A DNA stretch of 64,000 nt from Croceifilum oryzae (GCF_030814315.1 NZ_JAUSUV010000005.1:205147-269146); one strand, 5' to 3'; counted from the first letter of the stretch, positions 45,251-54,037 are shown. Numbers and translations: made by a program. Notes: a model not told the origin generated them from the letters alone.

Positions 45251-45368
45251 AGTTCACCTCTTGTATGTAAAAGAACGATTTAATTTCATTGTACCGAAAT
45301 GGGATTCATTGGTCGACTGAAATTGTATAGGTTTGTTGAAGAGTGATTTATAGGAAGTAGGAACAAAC

Positions 45369-46052
45369 ATGAATCTATGGCAATGGATCATATGTATCAT
45401 CGCATTCACCCCTTTACCCAATATCACAGACTCCTATCTAAAGCGCAGGCAAAAGCGGAACCAACTACATAGTAGCTGGAAAGATGATCTACCTAATCGA
45501 GTTACATGGTGGATGAATGGGATCTCGTTGGTGTACGGAACAGTCCTTATTTCTATTAATCCCCCCTCCAATAATAGTGAATGGTTCATCATCACAGGGA
45601 TTCTATGGACCATGGGGATGATTGTGTGGTCCGATTTATGGGTAGGGATCATTCCAAATATATGTGTGGTGATCATGTGTGGATTAGGAATGGCAGAACA
45701 GATTCAGAGTGACTCCTACCAAGAGTATTGGCATACAGAATGGTTGATTGGATTAGGGATTCTTTTCTTATTCATCGTTCTGGTCTTGCTTACCCGTGCC
45801 ATGGGCTGGGGAGATATAAAGCTATTAACAGCTTTATTCATCTGGTTAGGTACATGGAATTGGATGATTCACCTATGGATCGCATGTGTGAGTGCATGTG
45901 GGGTGGTATTGTTTCGAGCGCTTACAACCAAACAAGTTGCTCGAAAACAAAAAATAGCTTTTGGTCCACATATTGTACTGGGGGCGATTATTGCTTGGAT
46001 GGTGGGTGAAACGATGTGGACAAGCTATCTAGAGTGGTTTCTCTCATTCTAG
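45369..46052 (+). CDS. comC: Prepilin peptidase (type IV leader peptidase)
   Basis: A 227-residue membrane aspartyl protease of the A24 family that cleaves and methylates prepilin-like competence proteins. About six helices are visible, with the two catalytic aspartates Asp89 (VWSDLWVG) and Asp149 (GWGDIKL, the GxGD motif) and the late FGPHI motif. The N-terminal Cys-rich cytosolic loop of many long members is absent. No pilin genes are nearby. Its position ahead of spoIIB and maf is that of Bacillus comC. Confidence 0.88.
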   Translation: MNLWQWIICIIAFTPLPNITDSYLKRRQKRNQLHSSWKDDLPNRVTWWMNGISLVYGTVLISINPPSNNSEWFIITGILWTMGMIVWSDLWVGIIPNICVVIMCGLGMAEQIQSDSYQEYWHTEWLIGLGILFLFIVLVLLTRAMGWGDIKLLTALFIWLGTWNWMIHLWIACVSACGVVLFRALTTKQVARKQKIAFGPHIVLGAIIAWMVGETMWTSYLEWFLSF

Positions 46053-46135
46053 TAAAATTGTCTAGTAGCGTAGTTCTTAGTTTGGGTATTTATCCATATA
46101 CTGTGATAGAAAGTTTCTGGTAGGGAGGGTCTATT

Positions 46136-47260
46136 ATGGTGAAGGTAAATGTAAAACCTAAACAAGAAAAGTCTGTAGGCGATTCTCTGGATGATCATTT
46201 TGTAAAAGTTGTCACACATACCCCTTCAACGGGATTTACATCTGTGACCGTTGAACCGATCCAGAGTAAGGAAGAAGAGATCATTCCAGAAATAGAACCG
46301 ACGGAACCAACCTCGTCCACTCAAGGGCGTACATTTTTAGATGCATTAAGTGCGTATCGCTTTCGAAAGGTTTTCTCGATTGAAGATGATCGAGAAGCAG
46401 AGATTATCGAATGGAGCTCCCCTCATACACCATTCCGAAAGCCGAATAAGCGAAAGTTTAACTGGAAAAAAACATGGCTACAGATCGTGTTATCGATCAT
46501 AGGTGCGACTGTCTTAGGCTCGATTATGGGGATATCAGTGCTGTCTCTGTTTTTTTCGGGGGATTCACAAAAGCGACCAGTCAACTCAATTGATTCACAT
46601 CTAACACCGCAAAATGATTCGAAACAAGAAGCCCCTGTCCAAGGTGATCCGAACCATTTTCCAGAGTTGCCTGTTATTTTGATGGAAACAGGAGGCTATG
46701 GTGACTCATCCGCTGCACAAAAAGGCGTTTTTGAACTGCGAGCAAAGGGGTTTGCTTCGGTATTATCGTTTACGGATCCAGATCGCATTTTTGTCGGGAT
46801 GACAATCGATGAGAAACAAGCAGGACAGTTGGCCAGTTTCCTAAAACAAAAAGGGGTTCCTGTCATTTCGAAAAAGATACAGTCGTCTCAGAAAGAAACC
46901 AAAAAACAGATCGATTCGAAGTTGCAGTCGTTTATCCAACTAGGGAATGAAATGGTACAGGAGATGACACCCTTAACCGTAGCGCAACTTACCAGTTCCA
47001 AAGAACCGTCTGCTTTTCCGTTTAAAGCAGAGTATCTAGAAAAACATCGAAAGCTTCTCACCGATGGGCAGATGATCGCTACTTCTTTAACCCAAATACC
47101 CAAAAATTATCTATCTGAAATGATCCGAGGAATTGATCAGGCAGTACAAGCCGCTCAAGAAGCACAGAAGAATCCAAATACCGCTCTGCTCGGGATGATT
47201 CAAGAAGGATTGATTCGTTACAGTACTTCATACCAGCAACTAATCGAATCATTTCAATAG
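46136..47260 (+). CDS. spoIIB: SpoIIB-like sporulation protein with SPOR domain
   Basis: A 374-residue single-pass protein: a disordered Glu/Pro-rich cytosolic part (about 1-110), one transmembrane helix (about 120-142, LQIVLSIIGATVLGSIMG) and an outer part with an SPOR-like domain (about 178-240, LMETGGYGDSSAAQKGVFEL onward) that would bind denuded septal peptidoglycan. SpoIIB helps septal thinning at the start of engulfment. Overall sequence is not strongly conserved; the name rests on layout plus the comC-spoIIB-maf order of Bacillus. Confidence 0.82.
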   Translation: MVKVNVKPKQEKSVGDSLDDHFVKVVTHTPSTGFTSVTVEPIQSKEEEIIPEIEPTEPTSSTQGRTFLDALSAYRFRKVFSIEDDREAEIIEWSSPHTPFRKPNKRKFNWKKTWLQIVLSIIGATVLGSIMGISVLSLFFSGDSQKRPVNSIDSHLTPQNDSKQEAPVQGDPNHFPELPVILMETGGYGDSSAAQKGVFELRAKGFASVLSFTDPDRIFVGMTIDEKQAGQLASFLKQKGVPVISKKIQSSQKETKKQIDSKLQSFIQLGNEMVQEMTPLTVAQLTSSKEPSAFPFKAEYLEKHRKLLTDGQMIATSLTQIPKNYLSEMIRGIDQAVQAAQEAQKNPNTALLGMIQEGLIRYSTSYQQLIESFQ

Positions 47261-47327
47261 TCAGTTTGGTTAGATTCTTGTTGAATAATGCCAAGTTTGC
47301 TAAACTAAAATTATCATAATTTTGACT

Positions 47328-47354
47328 GCACCTTTTTGAGGAGGGTGCTTTTTT
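47328..47354 (+). terminator. Terminator between spoIIB and maf
   Basis: GCACC (47328-47332) pairs with GGTGC (47344-47348), followed by six T. Short stem. Confidence 0.55.
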
Positions 47355-47391
47355 GTACATATGAGGATTTTGGACGAAAGAAGGCGCTTAT

Positions 47392-47982
47392 GTGGAGATT
47401 GTTTTAGCATCTGGCTCACCTAGACGACGTGAATTATTAGCCCATTTAAAAGTGGATTTTCGTGTGCGGACGAGTGAGGTTAGTGAAGAGATAGAGGGTT
47501 CAATTGAACCAAGTGAAGTAGTAGAAATGTTATCTTTGCGAAAAGCAGCGAAAGTGGCTGAGGAAGAGAAAAATGCTTGGATTATTGGTGCGGACACGAT
47601 TGTGGTGAAGGGTGGACAGATTCTCGGAAAGCCAAGCGATCCAGCAGATGCGTTTGCGATGCTATCTAGCTTACAAGGAACGAAGCATCAAGTATTTAGT
47701 GGCATTAGTTTGATCGAAGTTCGTGATGGTGAGGTGAAGCAGTCGTTATCGAGACATGCGATCACAAATGTATGGATGAACTCGCTATCCGATCAGAGAA
47801 TTAAGTGGTACATCGAGACAGGAGACCCGATGGATAAGGCTGGTTCCTATGGAATCCAAGGATATGGTGCTAGTTTTATTGATAGGATTGAGGGTTGCTA
47901 TTTTAACGTAGTGGGGATGTCTCTAAGCTTGCTGGCCGAAATGTTAGAAACCTGCTCTTGCCCACTGTTTGAGAAGTCATAA
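47392..47982 (+). CDS. maf: Maf nucleoside-triphosphate pyrophosphatase
   Basis: A 196-residue cytosolic Maf/Ham1-fold enzyme that hydrolyses dTTP, UTP or modified nucleotides, and affects septation when overexpressed in Bacillus. The N-terminal signature LASGSPRRRELL is present, as are IIGADTIVV and GDPMDKAGSYGIQGYGA. The start is GTG behind AAAGAAGG. It lies between spoIIB and radC as in Bacillus. Confidence 0.95.
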   Translation: MEIVLASGSPRRRELLAHLKVDFRVRTSEVSEEIEGSIEPSEVVEMLSLRKAAKVAEEEKNAWIIGADTIVVKGGQILGKPSDPADAFAMLSSLQGTKHQVFSGISLIEVRDGEVKQSLSRHAITNVWMNSLSDQRIKWYIETGDPMDKAGSYGIQGYGASFIDRIEGCYFNVVGMSLSLLAEMLETCSCPLFEKS

Positions 47983-48046
47983 TCGGTATATGTCATGCAT
48001 CAAGATGGACACCTAATCAATCTAATCTATTTGGGAGAGGATTCTA

Positions 48047-48754
48047 GTGGAATGTAATGATTCTCAATTATTGATGAGAGATGTTCCAGCAGATGAGAGA
48101 CCTCGAGAAAGAATGATTCAACTTGGTGCAGAACATTTATCAAATGCGGAATTAATTGCTTTACTTCTTCGAACGGGAAGTCGCGGAGAATCGGTTTTAG
48201 CATTGGCCCAGCGCCTGCTTATGGGGACGAATGGACTTCGAAATCTACATGGATCTTCGCTCCAAGAATTAACGAAGATCCGTGGGATTGGGGAAGCGAA
48301 AGCGATTCAGATTTTGGCTGGTATTGAACTTGGAAAGCGTCTTGTCAAACATAAACGAGAAGAGCTTGTATCCATTCAAAATCCAGAGACGGTGGCGGAT
48401 TACTTGATGGAGGATCTTCGTTATCTTCCACAAGAGCATTTTGTCTGTCTCTACCTTAATGTGAAAAATAGAATCATACATAAAAAGGATATTTTTGTCG
48501 GAGGATTAAATTCTTCCATCGTGCATCCTCGCGATATTTTTCGAGAGGGAATCAGGTACAATGCAGCTTCCATCATATGTGCTCATAATCATCCCAGTGG
48601 AGATCCTACGCCTAGTCCAGAAGATTTAATGGTTACCCAGCGCTTAATTGAGGCAGGGGAGTTAGTAGGGATTGAGGTTGTGGATCATATCATCATTGGA
48701 GATGGTCGTTTTTGTAGCTTGCGAAATGAAGGTTTGATGTTTGAGCCGAGTTAA
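48047..48754 (+). CDS. radC: RadC/YsxA family protein (JAMM/MPN+ domain)
   Basis: A 235-residue protein with N-terminal helix-hairpin-helix text (LHGSSLQELTKIRGIG) and a C-terminal MPN+ metal site: His180 and His182 in AHNHPSGDP, then Asp193. The radC name is historical; no repair function is proven. The start is GTG at 48047 with GGGAGAGG upstream. In Bacillus mreBCD follows; here minC comes next after 74 bases. Confidence 0.94.
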   Translation: MECNDSQLLMRDVPADERPRERMIQLGAEHLSNAELIALLLRTGSRGESVLALAQRLLMGTNGLRNLHGSSLQELTKIRGIGEAKAIQILAGIELGKRLVKHKREELVSIQNPETVADYLMEDLRYLPQEHFVCLYLNVKNRIIHKKDIFVGGLNSSIVHPRDIFREGIRYNAASIICAHNHPSGDPTPSPEDLMVTQRLIEAGELVGIEVVDHIIIGDGRFCSLRNEGLMFEPS

Positions 48755-48828
48755 AACGGTTTTTTTGACAATAAGAAGGAAAATGATGGAATTTAGCGAA
48801 AAAATAGAGTTGAGGCGGGGTGACGTGA

Positions 48829-49509
48829 ATGGGGAAAGTGATGAAGCCTTACGTAACGATCAAGGGAACCAAGGATGGCCTATTGTTTTATTTTGATGAT
48901 TCATGTCCCTATTCGGAGATTTTAGAAGAATTAACCCATAAATTGGAGCATAATCAAGCGCTTTGGGAGGGACCGGATACCAAGATTCGAATTAAGTTGG
49001 GATCACGTCAAATTACAAGCGAAGAAGAGCACTCATTACGTGATATATTTTCCCAAAAAAAGAATCTAGTGATCTATGGCATTGAATCAGAAGGAAAACC
49101 ACATCTAATTGAATCTGAAATGGGGATTACGACTCTTTCGGGAACGGTTCGCTCTGGACAAGTTCTTACTCATATAGGAGATCTACTATTTCTAGGTGAT
49201 GTAAATCCAGGTGGGAGTATTCAAGCCTCTGGGAGCATCTATGTAATGGGAGCGCTACGGGGTTTGGCTCATGCAGGGATGCAAGGGGATGAGCGGGCTA
49301 TTATATCAGCATCGGTATTTAAGCCAACGCAACTTCGGGTGGCCGATGTCATTTCTAGGCCACCCGATGAGTGGACAGAATTTGATAGCACGATGCGATT
49401 TGCTCATGTAGTCGATGGACAGATTTCGGTAGAACGTATGAACCATTTTTGTCAGATTCGCCCCGACCGAGAGTGGAAAGAAGTACAGAGAAGTTATCGA
49501 TCGTTATAG
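48829..49509 (+). CDS. minC: Septum site-determining protein MinC
   Basis: MinC inhibits FtsZ assembly away from midcell and is brought to the membrane by MinD. The 226-residue protein has an N-terminal FtsZ-interacting domain (about 5-75) and a C-terminal beta-helix (about 105-205) with VRSGQVLTHIGDLLFLGDVNP, a run of Gly turns and GALRGLAHAGMQG, the MinD-binding face. Ribosome site GAGGCGGGGTGA. It is followed by minD 17 bases later. Confidence 0.94.
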   Translation: MGKVMKPYVTIKGTKDGLLFYFDDSCPYSEILEELTHKLEHNQALWEGPDTKIRIKLGSRQITSEEEHSLRDIFSQKKNLVIYGIESEGKPHLIESEMGITTLSGTVRSGQVLTHIGDLLFLGDVNPGGSIQASGSIYVMGALRGLAHAGMQGDERAIISASVFKPTQLRVADVISRPPDEWTEFDSTMRFAHVVDGQISVERMNHFCQIRPDREWKEVQRSYRSL

Positions 49510-49526
49510 AGGGGAAGGGGAGTCAA

Positions 49527-50321
49527 GTGGGAGAGAGCATTGTTGTTACTTCTGGTAAAGGCGGAGTAGGAAAGTCGACTACTACCGCAAATGTGGGTAC
49601 AGCGCTGGCACTGGCAGGAAAGAAAGTCGTGATGATTGATACGGATATCGGTTTGCGGAATCTAGACGTTCTGATGGGTTTGGAAAACAGAATTGTATAT
49701 GATATAGTTGACGTTATTGAGAAGAAGTGTAGAGTGCAGCAAGCACTTATAAAAGATAAGCGTTGTGACGAATTATATCTATTGCCAGCGGCTCAAACGA
49801 AGGATAAGAGTGCTCTTACATCGAATCATTTGCGTTGGTTGGTAAGTGAATTAAAAGAAGAGTTTGATTATGTGATCATCGATTGCCCAGCAGGGATTGA
49901 ATCAGGTTTTCAAAACGCCATCGCTGGGGCTGATCAAGCGATTGTGGTCACCACACCCGAAAATGCTTCGATTCGAGATGCTGATCGAGTGATTGGATTG
50001 CTCGAAAAAGAAGATATGCCTACTCCTAAGCTAGTGATTAATCGGCTCAAGACCCAAATGGTAAAAGAGGGCGGGATGATGGCAATTGATGAAGTGGTCT
50101 CTGTCCTAGCGATTGATCTACTAGGAGTAGTTCCTGATGATGAGCAGGTGATCCGTGCTGGAAACGATGGTGAACCAATCGTCTGGGAACGTAGTTGTTT
50201 ATCTGGAAAAGCATACCGTAATATTTCGAAGCGAATTATGGGGGAAATGGTTCCATTACTCGTATTAGAACCGGATTCCAGTCTCTTGATCAGAATGAAA
50301 CGTTGGTTAGGGTTTGCGTAA
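49527..50321 (+). CDS. minD: Septum site-determining ATPase MinD
   Basis: MinD is a ParA/MinD ATPase that dimerises on the membrane and recruits MinC. The 264-residue protein has the deviant Walker A SGKGGVGKST with Lys11 and Lys16, MIDTDIGLRNLD, IIDCPAGI and a C-terminal amphipathic membrane-targeting helix (LLIRMKRWLGF). The frame opens at 49449, but GTG 49527 gives the normal N-terminus and has AAGGGGAG nine bases upstream. A hairpin terminator follows. Confidence 0.96.
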   Translation: MGESIVVTSGKGGVGKSTTTANVGTALALAGKKVVMIDTDIGLRNLDVLMGLENRIVYDIVDVIEKKCRVQQALIKDKRCDELYLLPAAQTKDKSALTSNHLRWLVSELKEEFDYVIIDCPAGIESGFQNAIAGADQAIVVTTPENASIRDADRVIGLLEKEDMPTPKLVINRLKTQMVKEGGMMAIDEVVSVLAIDLLGVVPDDEQVIRAGNDGEPIVWERSCLSGKAYRNISKRIMGEMVPLLVLEPDSSLLIRMKRWLGFA

Positions 50322-50346
50322 GCAGGCTATTAAATGTGGGAGGAAG

Positions 50347-50380
50347 AGGGGAAGTACCTTTCTTCCCTTTGTCATTTTAT
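50347..50380 (+). terminator. Probable terminator after minD
   Basis: AGGGGAAG (50347-50354) pairs with CTTCCCTT (50362-50369), followed by a mixed T-rich tail. It separates the min genes from the sugar permeases. Confidence 0.5.
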
Positions 50381-50397
50381 AGAAGGAATGATATTAG

Positions 50398-51276
50398 ATG
50401 AAATATAAAGGAAGTGCGTGGATCGCTTGGATATTTTTACTGCCTTCATTGCTCACAATCGGGTTAGTACTCTTCTATCCCTTAGCAAAAGAGATACGTT
50501 ATAGTTTTAACGACCATCACGGTCAGTTTAGCTTTCAACACTATATAGAGCTATTTGGCTCATTTTTTTCATCTAACTCCGTTTTTCGCGATGTAATCTT
50601 TCAGACCATAGCATGGACGGTTATCAATCTTTTTCTCCAATTTACGATTGGTCTTATACTGGCACTGCTCTTAAATCGAATTCGAAAGGGGCGTGCGATT
50701 TACCAGACCCTGTTAATGATTCCGTGGGTAGTTCCTTCATTTGTCGGTGCCTATGCATGGTTATGGTTGTTTCATGATCGGTTTGGTTTTATGAACCAAG
50801 CCTTACATAAAATAAGACTTCCGATTTTCCATTGGCTAGATAATGGGACGGTCACGATGTTGGTCGTCATCATGGTAAATGTGTGGATCGGGGTTCCGTT
50901 TATGATGATGACGTTTCTCGGTGGACTCCGGAGCATTCCAAAATCGTTATACGAAGCGGCTCGAATGGAAGGTGCTTCTCCGTGGCAACAACTTACGAAT
51001 ATCACTCTTCCGCTACTCCGCCCAATAGCCGCAACTGCTACGGCGCTCGGGATGATTTGGACCTTTAATATGTTTAATGTGATCTATATCGTATCAAGTG
51101 GTGGACCAGCGAATTCAACGGAGACCCTCGTTACCTATACGTATCAAGAAGCATTCCAAAACGGTAATATCGGCATAGCTTCTACTTATGGAGTTGTCAT
51201 TCTCAGCTTTGTAATAGCATTTACCCTGTACTATCAGCGTGTATGGAAAGCAAACCAGAACGAAGGGATGTACTAA
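50398..51276 (+). CDS. Carbohydrate ABC permease, MalF/UgpA type
   Basis: A 292-residue CUT1-family permease with six helices. The cytosolic EAA loop, which docks to the ATPase, reads EAARMEGASPWQQLTNITLP. The N-terminal text AWIFLLPSLLTIGLVLFYP is typical. It is paired with the MalG-type gene that follows. No binding protein or ATPase gene is adjacent, so these must come from elsewhere. It is inserted between minD and spoIVFA, which are neighbours in Bacillus. Ribosome site GAAGGAATG. Confidence 0.92.
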   Translation: MKYKGSAWIAWIFLLPSLLTIGLVLFYPLAKEIRYSFNDHHGQFSFQHYIELFGSFFSSNSVFRDVIFQTIAWTVINLFLQFTIGLILALLLNRIRKGRAIYQTLLMIPWVVPSFVGAYAWLWLFHDRFGFMNQALHKIRLPIFHWLDNGTVTMLVVIMVNVWIGVPFMMMTFLGGLRSIPKSLYEAARMEGASPWQQLTNITLPLLRPIAATATALGMIWTFNMFNVIYIVSSGGPANSTETLVTYTYQEAFQNGNIGIASTYGVVILSFVIAFTLYYQRVWKANQNEGMY

Positions 51277-51280
51277 TAAA

Positions 51281-52102
51281 ATGCGTAAGTCAAATAAGTG
51301 GGTTCACATTTTACTAGGAACTGCTTCGTTCATCTCTATATTTCCTATTCTGTGGCTTTTATTGACAAGCTTTAAACCCGTATCAGAGATTTATAGCGAC
51401 ACATTTCGCATATTGCCCAAGGCGTTTACGCTCGAAAACTATGTAGATGTATTAACAAGGTCAGGTGGGGTGTTTTGGACGTGGCTGTTAAACAGTATCA
51501 TGATCTCGCTCCTTACAACGGTGATTGGATTGATATTGTCCACGACTGCCGCATATGCGATTTCTCGCTTTCGGTTCCGAGGGCGTAAAGGGATCACGAT
51601 GAGCTTCTTATTTACACAAATGTTTCCGGGAATTTTACTCATCATTCCGCTGTATCTCATGATTGATCAGCTAGGTTTGCTGAATACCTATTTGGGCGTG
51701 GTTCTCGCGTATTTGGCTATTACCGTTCCTTTTTGTGTGATGGTGTTGAAGAACTTTTTTGATACCATTCCGATTGAAATCGAGGAAGCGGCTCGAATGG
51801 ATGGCTGTTCTCAGCTGGGGATCTTCTGGCGGATGGTGTTGCCACACTCGCTACCAGGCTTAGCCATTGCGGCATTTTATTCTTTCCTGACAACATGGAA
51901 CGAGTTTATCATTGCCGTAACGTTCTTGAAATCGGATGACATGTACACACTACCTGTGGGACTACAGCAATTTGTAAACCAATTTAACACACAGTACCAC
52001 TTAATGGCTGCTGCCGCCATCATCATTACGGTACCCACTTTGCTACTTTTCTTTTTCGCTCAGCGTTTAATGTCAAATCGATATTTCTATAAAAAAGGGT
52101 GA
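51281..52102 (+). CDS. Carbohydrate ABC permease, MalG/UgpE type
   Basis: The second CUT1 permease, 273 residues and six helices, with EAA loop EAARMDGCSQLGIFWRMVLP and the usual SFKPVSEIY near the N-terminus. ATG 51281 is four bases after the stop of the first permease; the open frame from 51239 overlaps it and lacks a ribosome site. Text such as TLPVGLQQFVNQFNTQYHLM resembles maltodextrin or oligosaccharide systems, but the sugar cannot be named. The stop codon lies inside the left arm of a terminator. Confidence 0.92.
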   Translation: MRKSNKWVHILLGTASFISIFPILWLLLTSFKPVSEIYSDTFRILPKAFTLENYVDVLTRSGGVFWTWLLNSIMISLLTTVIGLILSTTAAYAISRFRFRGRKGITMSFLFTQMFPGILLIIPLYLMIDQLGLLNTYLGVVLAYLAITVPFCVMVLKNFFDTIPIEIEEAARMDGCSQLGIFWRMVLPHSLPGLAIAAFYSFLTTWNEFIIAVTFLKSDDMYTLPVGLQQFVNQFNTQYHLMAAAAIIITVPTLLLFFFAQRLMSNRYFYKKG

Positions 52103-52130
52103 TCGTTTTCGTCTACGATCACCCTTTTTT
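52091..52130. terminator. Bidirectional terminator
   Basis: A perfect 15-bp stem (AAAAAAGGGTGATCG, 52091-52105, with 52116-52130), 10-base loop, with A and T feet on both sides. It closes the sugar permease genes and, on the minus strand, the micropeptide at 52204. Confidence 0.85.
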
Positions 52131-52135
52131 TGCGA

Positions 52136-52204
52136 TTACGAACTCTTTTTCGTACCCATCCATTTCGAAAGCTTATCTAGCATACGCTCAAAAAATTTGC
52201 GCAT
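52136..52204 (-). CDS. 22-residue cationic amphipathic micropeptide
   Basis: A short frame with a near-perfect ribosome site (AAGGAGGGG) and ATG at 52204; an in-frame ATG at 52210 is closer to the site. The product begins MRKFFERMLDKLSKWMG and ends TKKSS. Hydrophobic residues (F4, F5, M8, L9, L12, W15, M16) fall on one helical face and Lys/Arg on the other, net charge about +5. It ends directly at a bidirectional terminator and is divergent from spoIVFA. No family was recognised; a membrane-surface helix or antimicrobial-like peptide is the natural guess. Confidence 0.55.
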   Translation of the reverse strand: MRKFFERMLDKLSKWMGTKKSS

Positions 52205-52305
52205 CTTCATCCCCTCCTTCTTTACCACAAGCATATGAGCAAAGGACAAGACATATGATTGTACAAACAAAATCCTTTGTAAGGAATGGAAAGGAGGATC
52301 AGATT

Positions 52306-53172
52306 TTGAAAGAATGGGGTGTACATAATAAATTACGCAGACAAGAACAAATTCGTCTGATCCGCCAAGGGTCACATAAAATACATTCACTTGAGTCAGA
52401 TCAGATGGAAATTCCTTCGAAAGATGGAAAGCCATTTGCATTGCTCACTACACAGGAAGGCGAATATCCCAACTGGGTATCCCCTCCTTTAGCAACCTCC
52501 AATTATGCGATGGGCGGCATTCAACCATGGGGGAAGGCACAATCATGGAATAAGAAAGAGAAAAAACGAAATAAACCTGTAAAATTTCTCATTCAGATGG
52601 TCATAGCGGCTACTTTGTTCCTCGGTACAACGCTTGCAGTTCAACATCAAACAAAAGTAGGCCAGATGCTCACAAGTGGACTCCAGCAGAAAATGGATGT
52701 TTCCACCATCGCCAAAGTGGTGGATCAGGTGGTAGGAGACAATGCAACCGTGTTACCTGCCTTTGTGGGAACGTTCTTAGAGCAAACGAAGCCAGATGGT
52801 AAATCCAGTGCGGGCTGGCAAGTGCCTAGTAAAGGGAAAGTATTCCTACCCTATACAGCTGAGCGAAAAGGAATGGTATTGCAATTAGTCCAAAACGAAC
52901 AAGTTCATGTGGCAAGAGATGGCTGGGTTTCTTTTGTCGGGCTTAAAGAAGGATTAGGTCAAACCGTTATCGTGGAGCATGAAGACGGGAGCGAGAGTTG
53001 GTATGGTTTTCTGGATCAGCCAGCTATAAAAGCCAAAGCGGCTATGAAAAAAGGAGACATAATTGGCAAAGCAGAAGACAAACAAGGTCAATCATTTCTC
53101 TATTTCGCGATCCAAAAACAAAATACTTGGCTAGATCCAACGAAGGTGATTTCATTTGGCTCCCCGAACTAG
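52306..53172 (+). CDS. spoIVFA: SpoIVFA, inhibitor and scaffold of SpoIVFB
   Basis: SpoIVFA holds the sigma-K processing protease SpoIVFB inactive in the outer forespore membrane until SpoIVB cuts it. The 288-residue protein has a long polar N-terminus (about 1-105), one transmembrane helix (about 108-126) and an outer LytM/M23-like domain (about 190-288, with VIVEHEDGSESWYG). It lacks the full zinc motif, as expected for a degenerate LytM domain. The start is TTG 52306, with AAAGGAGG eight to ten bases upstream; the ATG at 52258 has no such site. It overlaps spoIVFB. Confidence 0.92.
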   Translation: MKEWGVHNKLRRQEQIRLIRQGSHKIHSLESDQMEIPSKDGKPFALLTTQEGEYPNWVSPPLATSNYAMGGIQPWGKAQSWNKKEKKRNKPVKFLIQMVIAATLFLGTTLAVQHQTKVGQMLTSGLQQKMDVSTIAKVVDQVVGDNATVLPAFVGTFLEQTKPDGKSSAGWQVPSKGKVFLPYTAERKGMVLQLVQNEQVHVARDGWVSFVGLKEGLGQTVIVEHEDGSESWYGFLDQPAIKAKAAMKKGDIIGKAEDKQGQSFLYFAIQKQNTWLDPTKVISFGSPN

Positions 53173-54037
53173 TTCGCCATGGAAAGGGATGAAGATTCGA
53201 ATTCATCCCCTTTTTTGGCTCGTGATCCTGCTTTCCATTTGGACAGGGCACTGGATTGAAATTCTTACTTTATTTGTCGTAATCGTGATCCACGAATTAG
53301 GACACGTAACCGCCGCATGGTCATTTGGCTGGCGCATTCGTTCCATGGAGATTCTGCCCTTTGGCGGCGTTGCCAAGATGGACGAATGGGGGACTGTGCC
53401 GAATCGTGAAGAGATCGTCGTTGCATTAGCAGGTCCGTTTCACCATGTATGGATGGTCTTAATCAGTGTCCTCTTTTATCAAGCAGGCTGGTGGACGAAA
53501 GAGTGGACCTTGTACTTCATCGAGGGGAACCTATGGATCGCTGCTTTTAACCTTCTCCCGATTTACCCGTTAGATGGGGGCAGGGTTCTTCAAGTATGGC
53601 TTACCTATCTACTTCCGTACCGAAACGCTGTTTCTGTTACCCTCTGGTGGAGCTTATTGGCTGCATCTCTGCTTATAATCCTTTCCTTTTTCATCCCAGG
53701 AAGCCTCGTTCACATCCCACTATTTTCGATTTCCGTCTTCCTTCTCTATAGCAATGTGATTTCATACAGGCAACGAGAGTATCAATTTATCCGTTTTCTA
53801 TTACAGCGATTGGAAAAGGGGGTCGATCCAAGGTGGAGGTCTGTGCAAATCAAGCACTCTGGTGGAGCAACTTTGCGTCAAATTGTGAAGTCTTGGTATA
53901 AAGAGAAGGAACACATCGTGGAAGTAGTAGATGAGGATGATAGAGTATTAGGTGTGTTGACAGAGGAGCAGTTATTAAAAAGGTATTTCTCTAGCTCAGT
54001 TGTGCCGAAGAAGCCACCTCATCAGCGGATAAGCTAA
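53156..54037 (+). CDS. spoIVFB: SpoIVFB, intramembrane metalloprotease for pro-sigma-K
   Basis: A site-2-type intramembrane zinc protease that releases active sigma-K in the mother cell. The 293-residue protein has HELGH (His46, Glu47, His50), the second metal motif NLLPIYPLDGGR with Asp140, six helices, and a C-terminal CBS-like domain (about 225-285) that senses ATP in Bacillus. Start TTG 53156 has AAGGTGA six bases upstream and overlaps spoIVFA by 17 bases. In Bacillus ribosomal genes rplU and rpmA follow; here the order breaks off. Confidence 0.95.
   Translation: MAPRTSSPWKGMKIRIHPLFWLVILLSIWTGHWIEILTLFVVIVIHELGHVTAAWSFGWRIRSMEILPFGGVAKMDEWGTVPNREEIVVALAGPFHHVWMVLISVLFYQAGWWTKEWTLYFIEGNLWIAAFNLLPIYPLDGGRVLQVWLTYLLPYRNAVSVTLWWSLLAASLLIILSFFIPGSLVHIPLFSISVFLLYSNVISYRQREYQFIRFLLQRLEKGVDPRWRSVQIKHSGGATLRQIVKSWYKEKEHIVEVVDEDDRVLGVLTEEQLLKRYFSSSVVPKKPPHQRIS

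Noticed and set aside
52099..52305. N-terminal extension of SpoIVFA
   Set aside because: It overlaps the terminator and the minus-strand micropeptide; the TTG at 52306 has a far better ribosome site.
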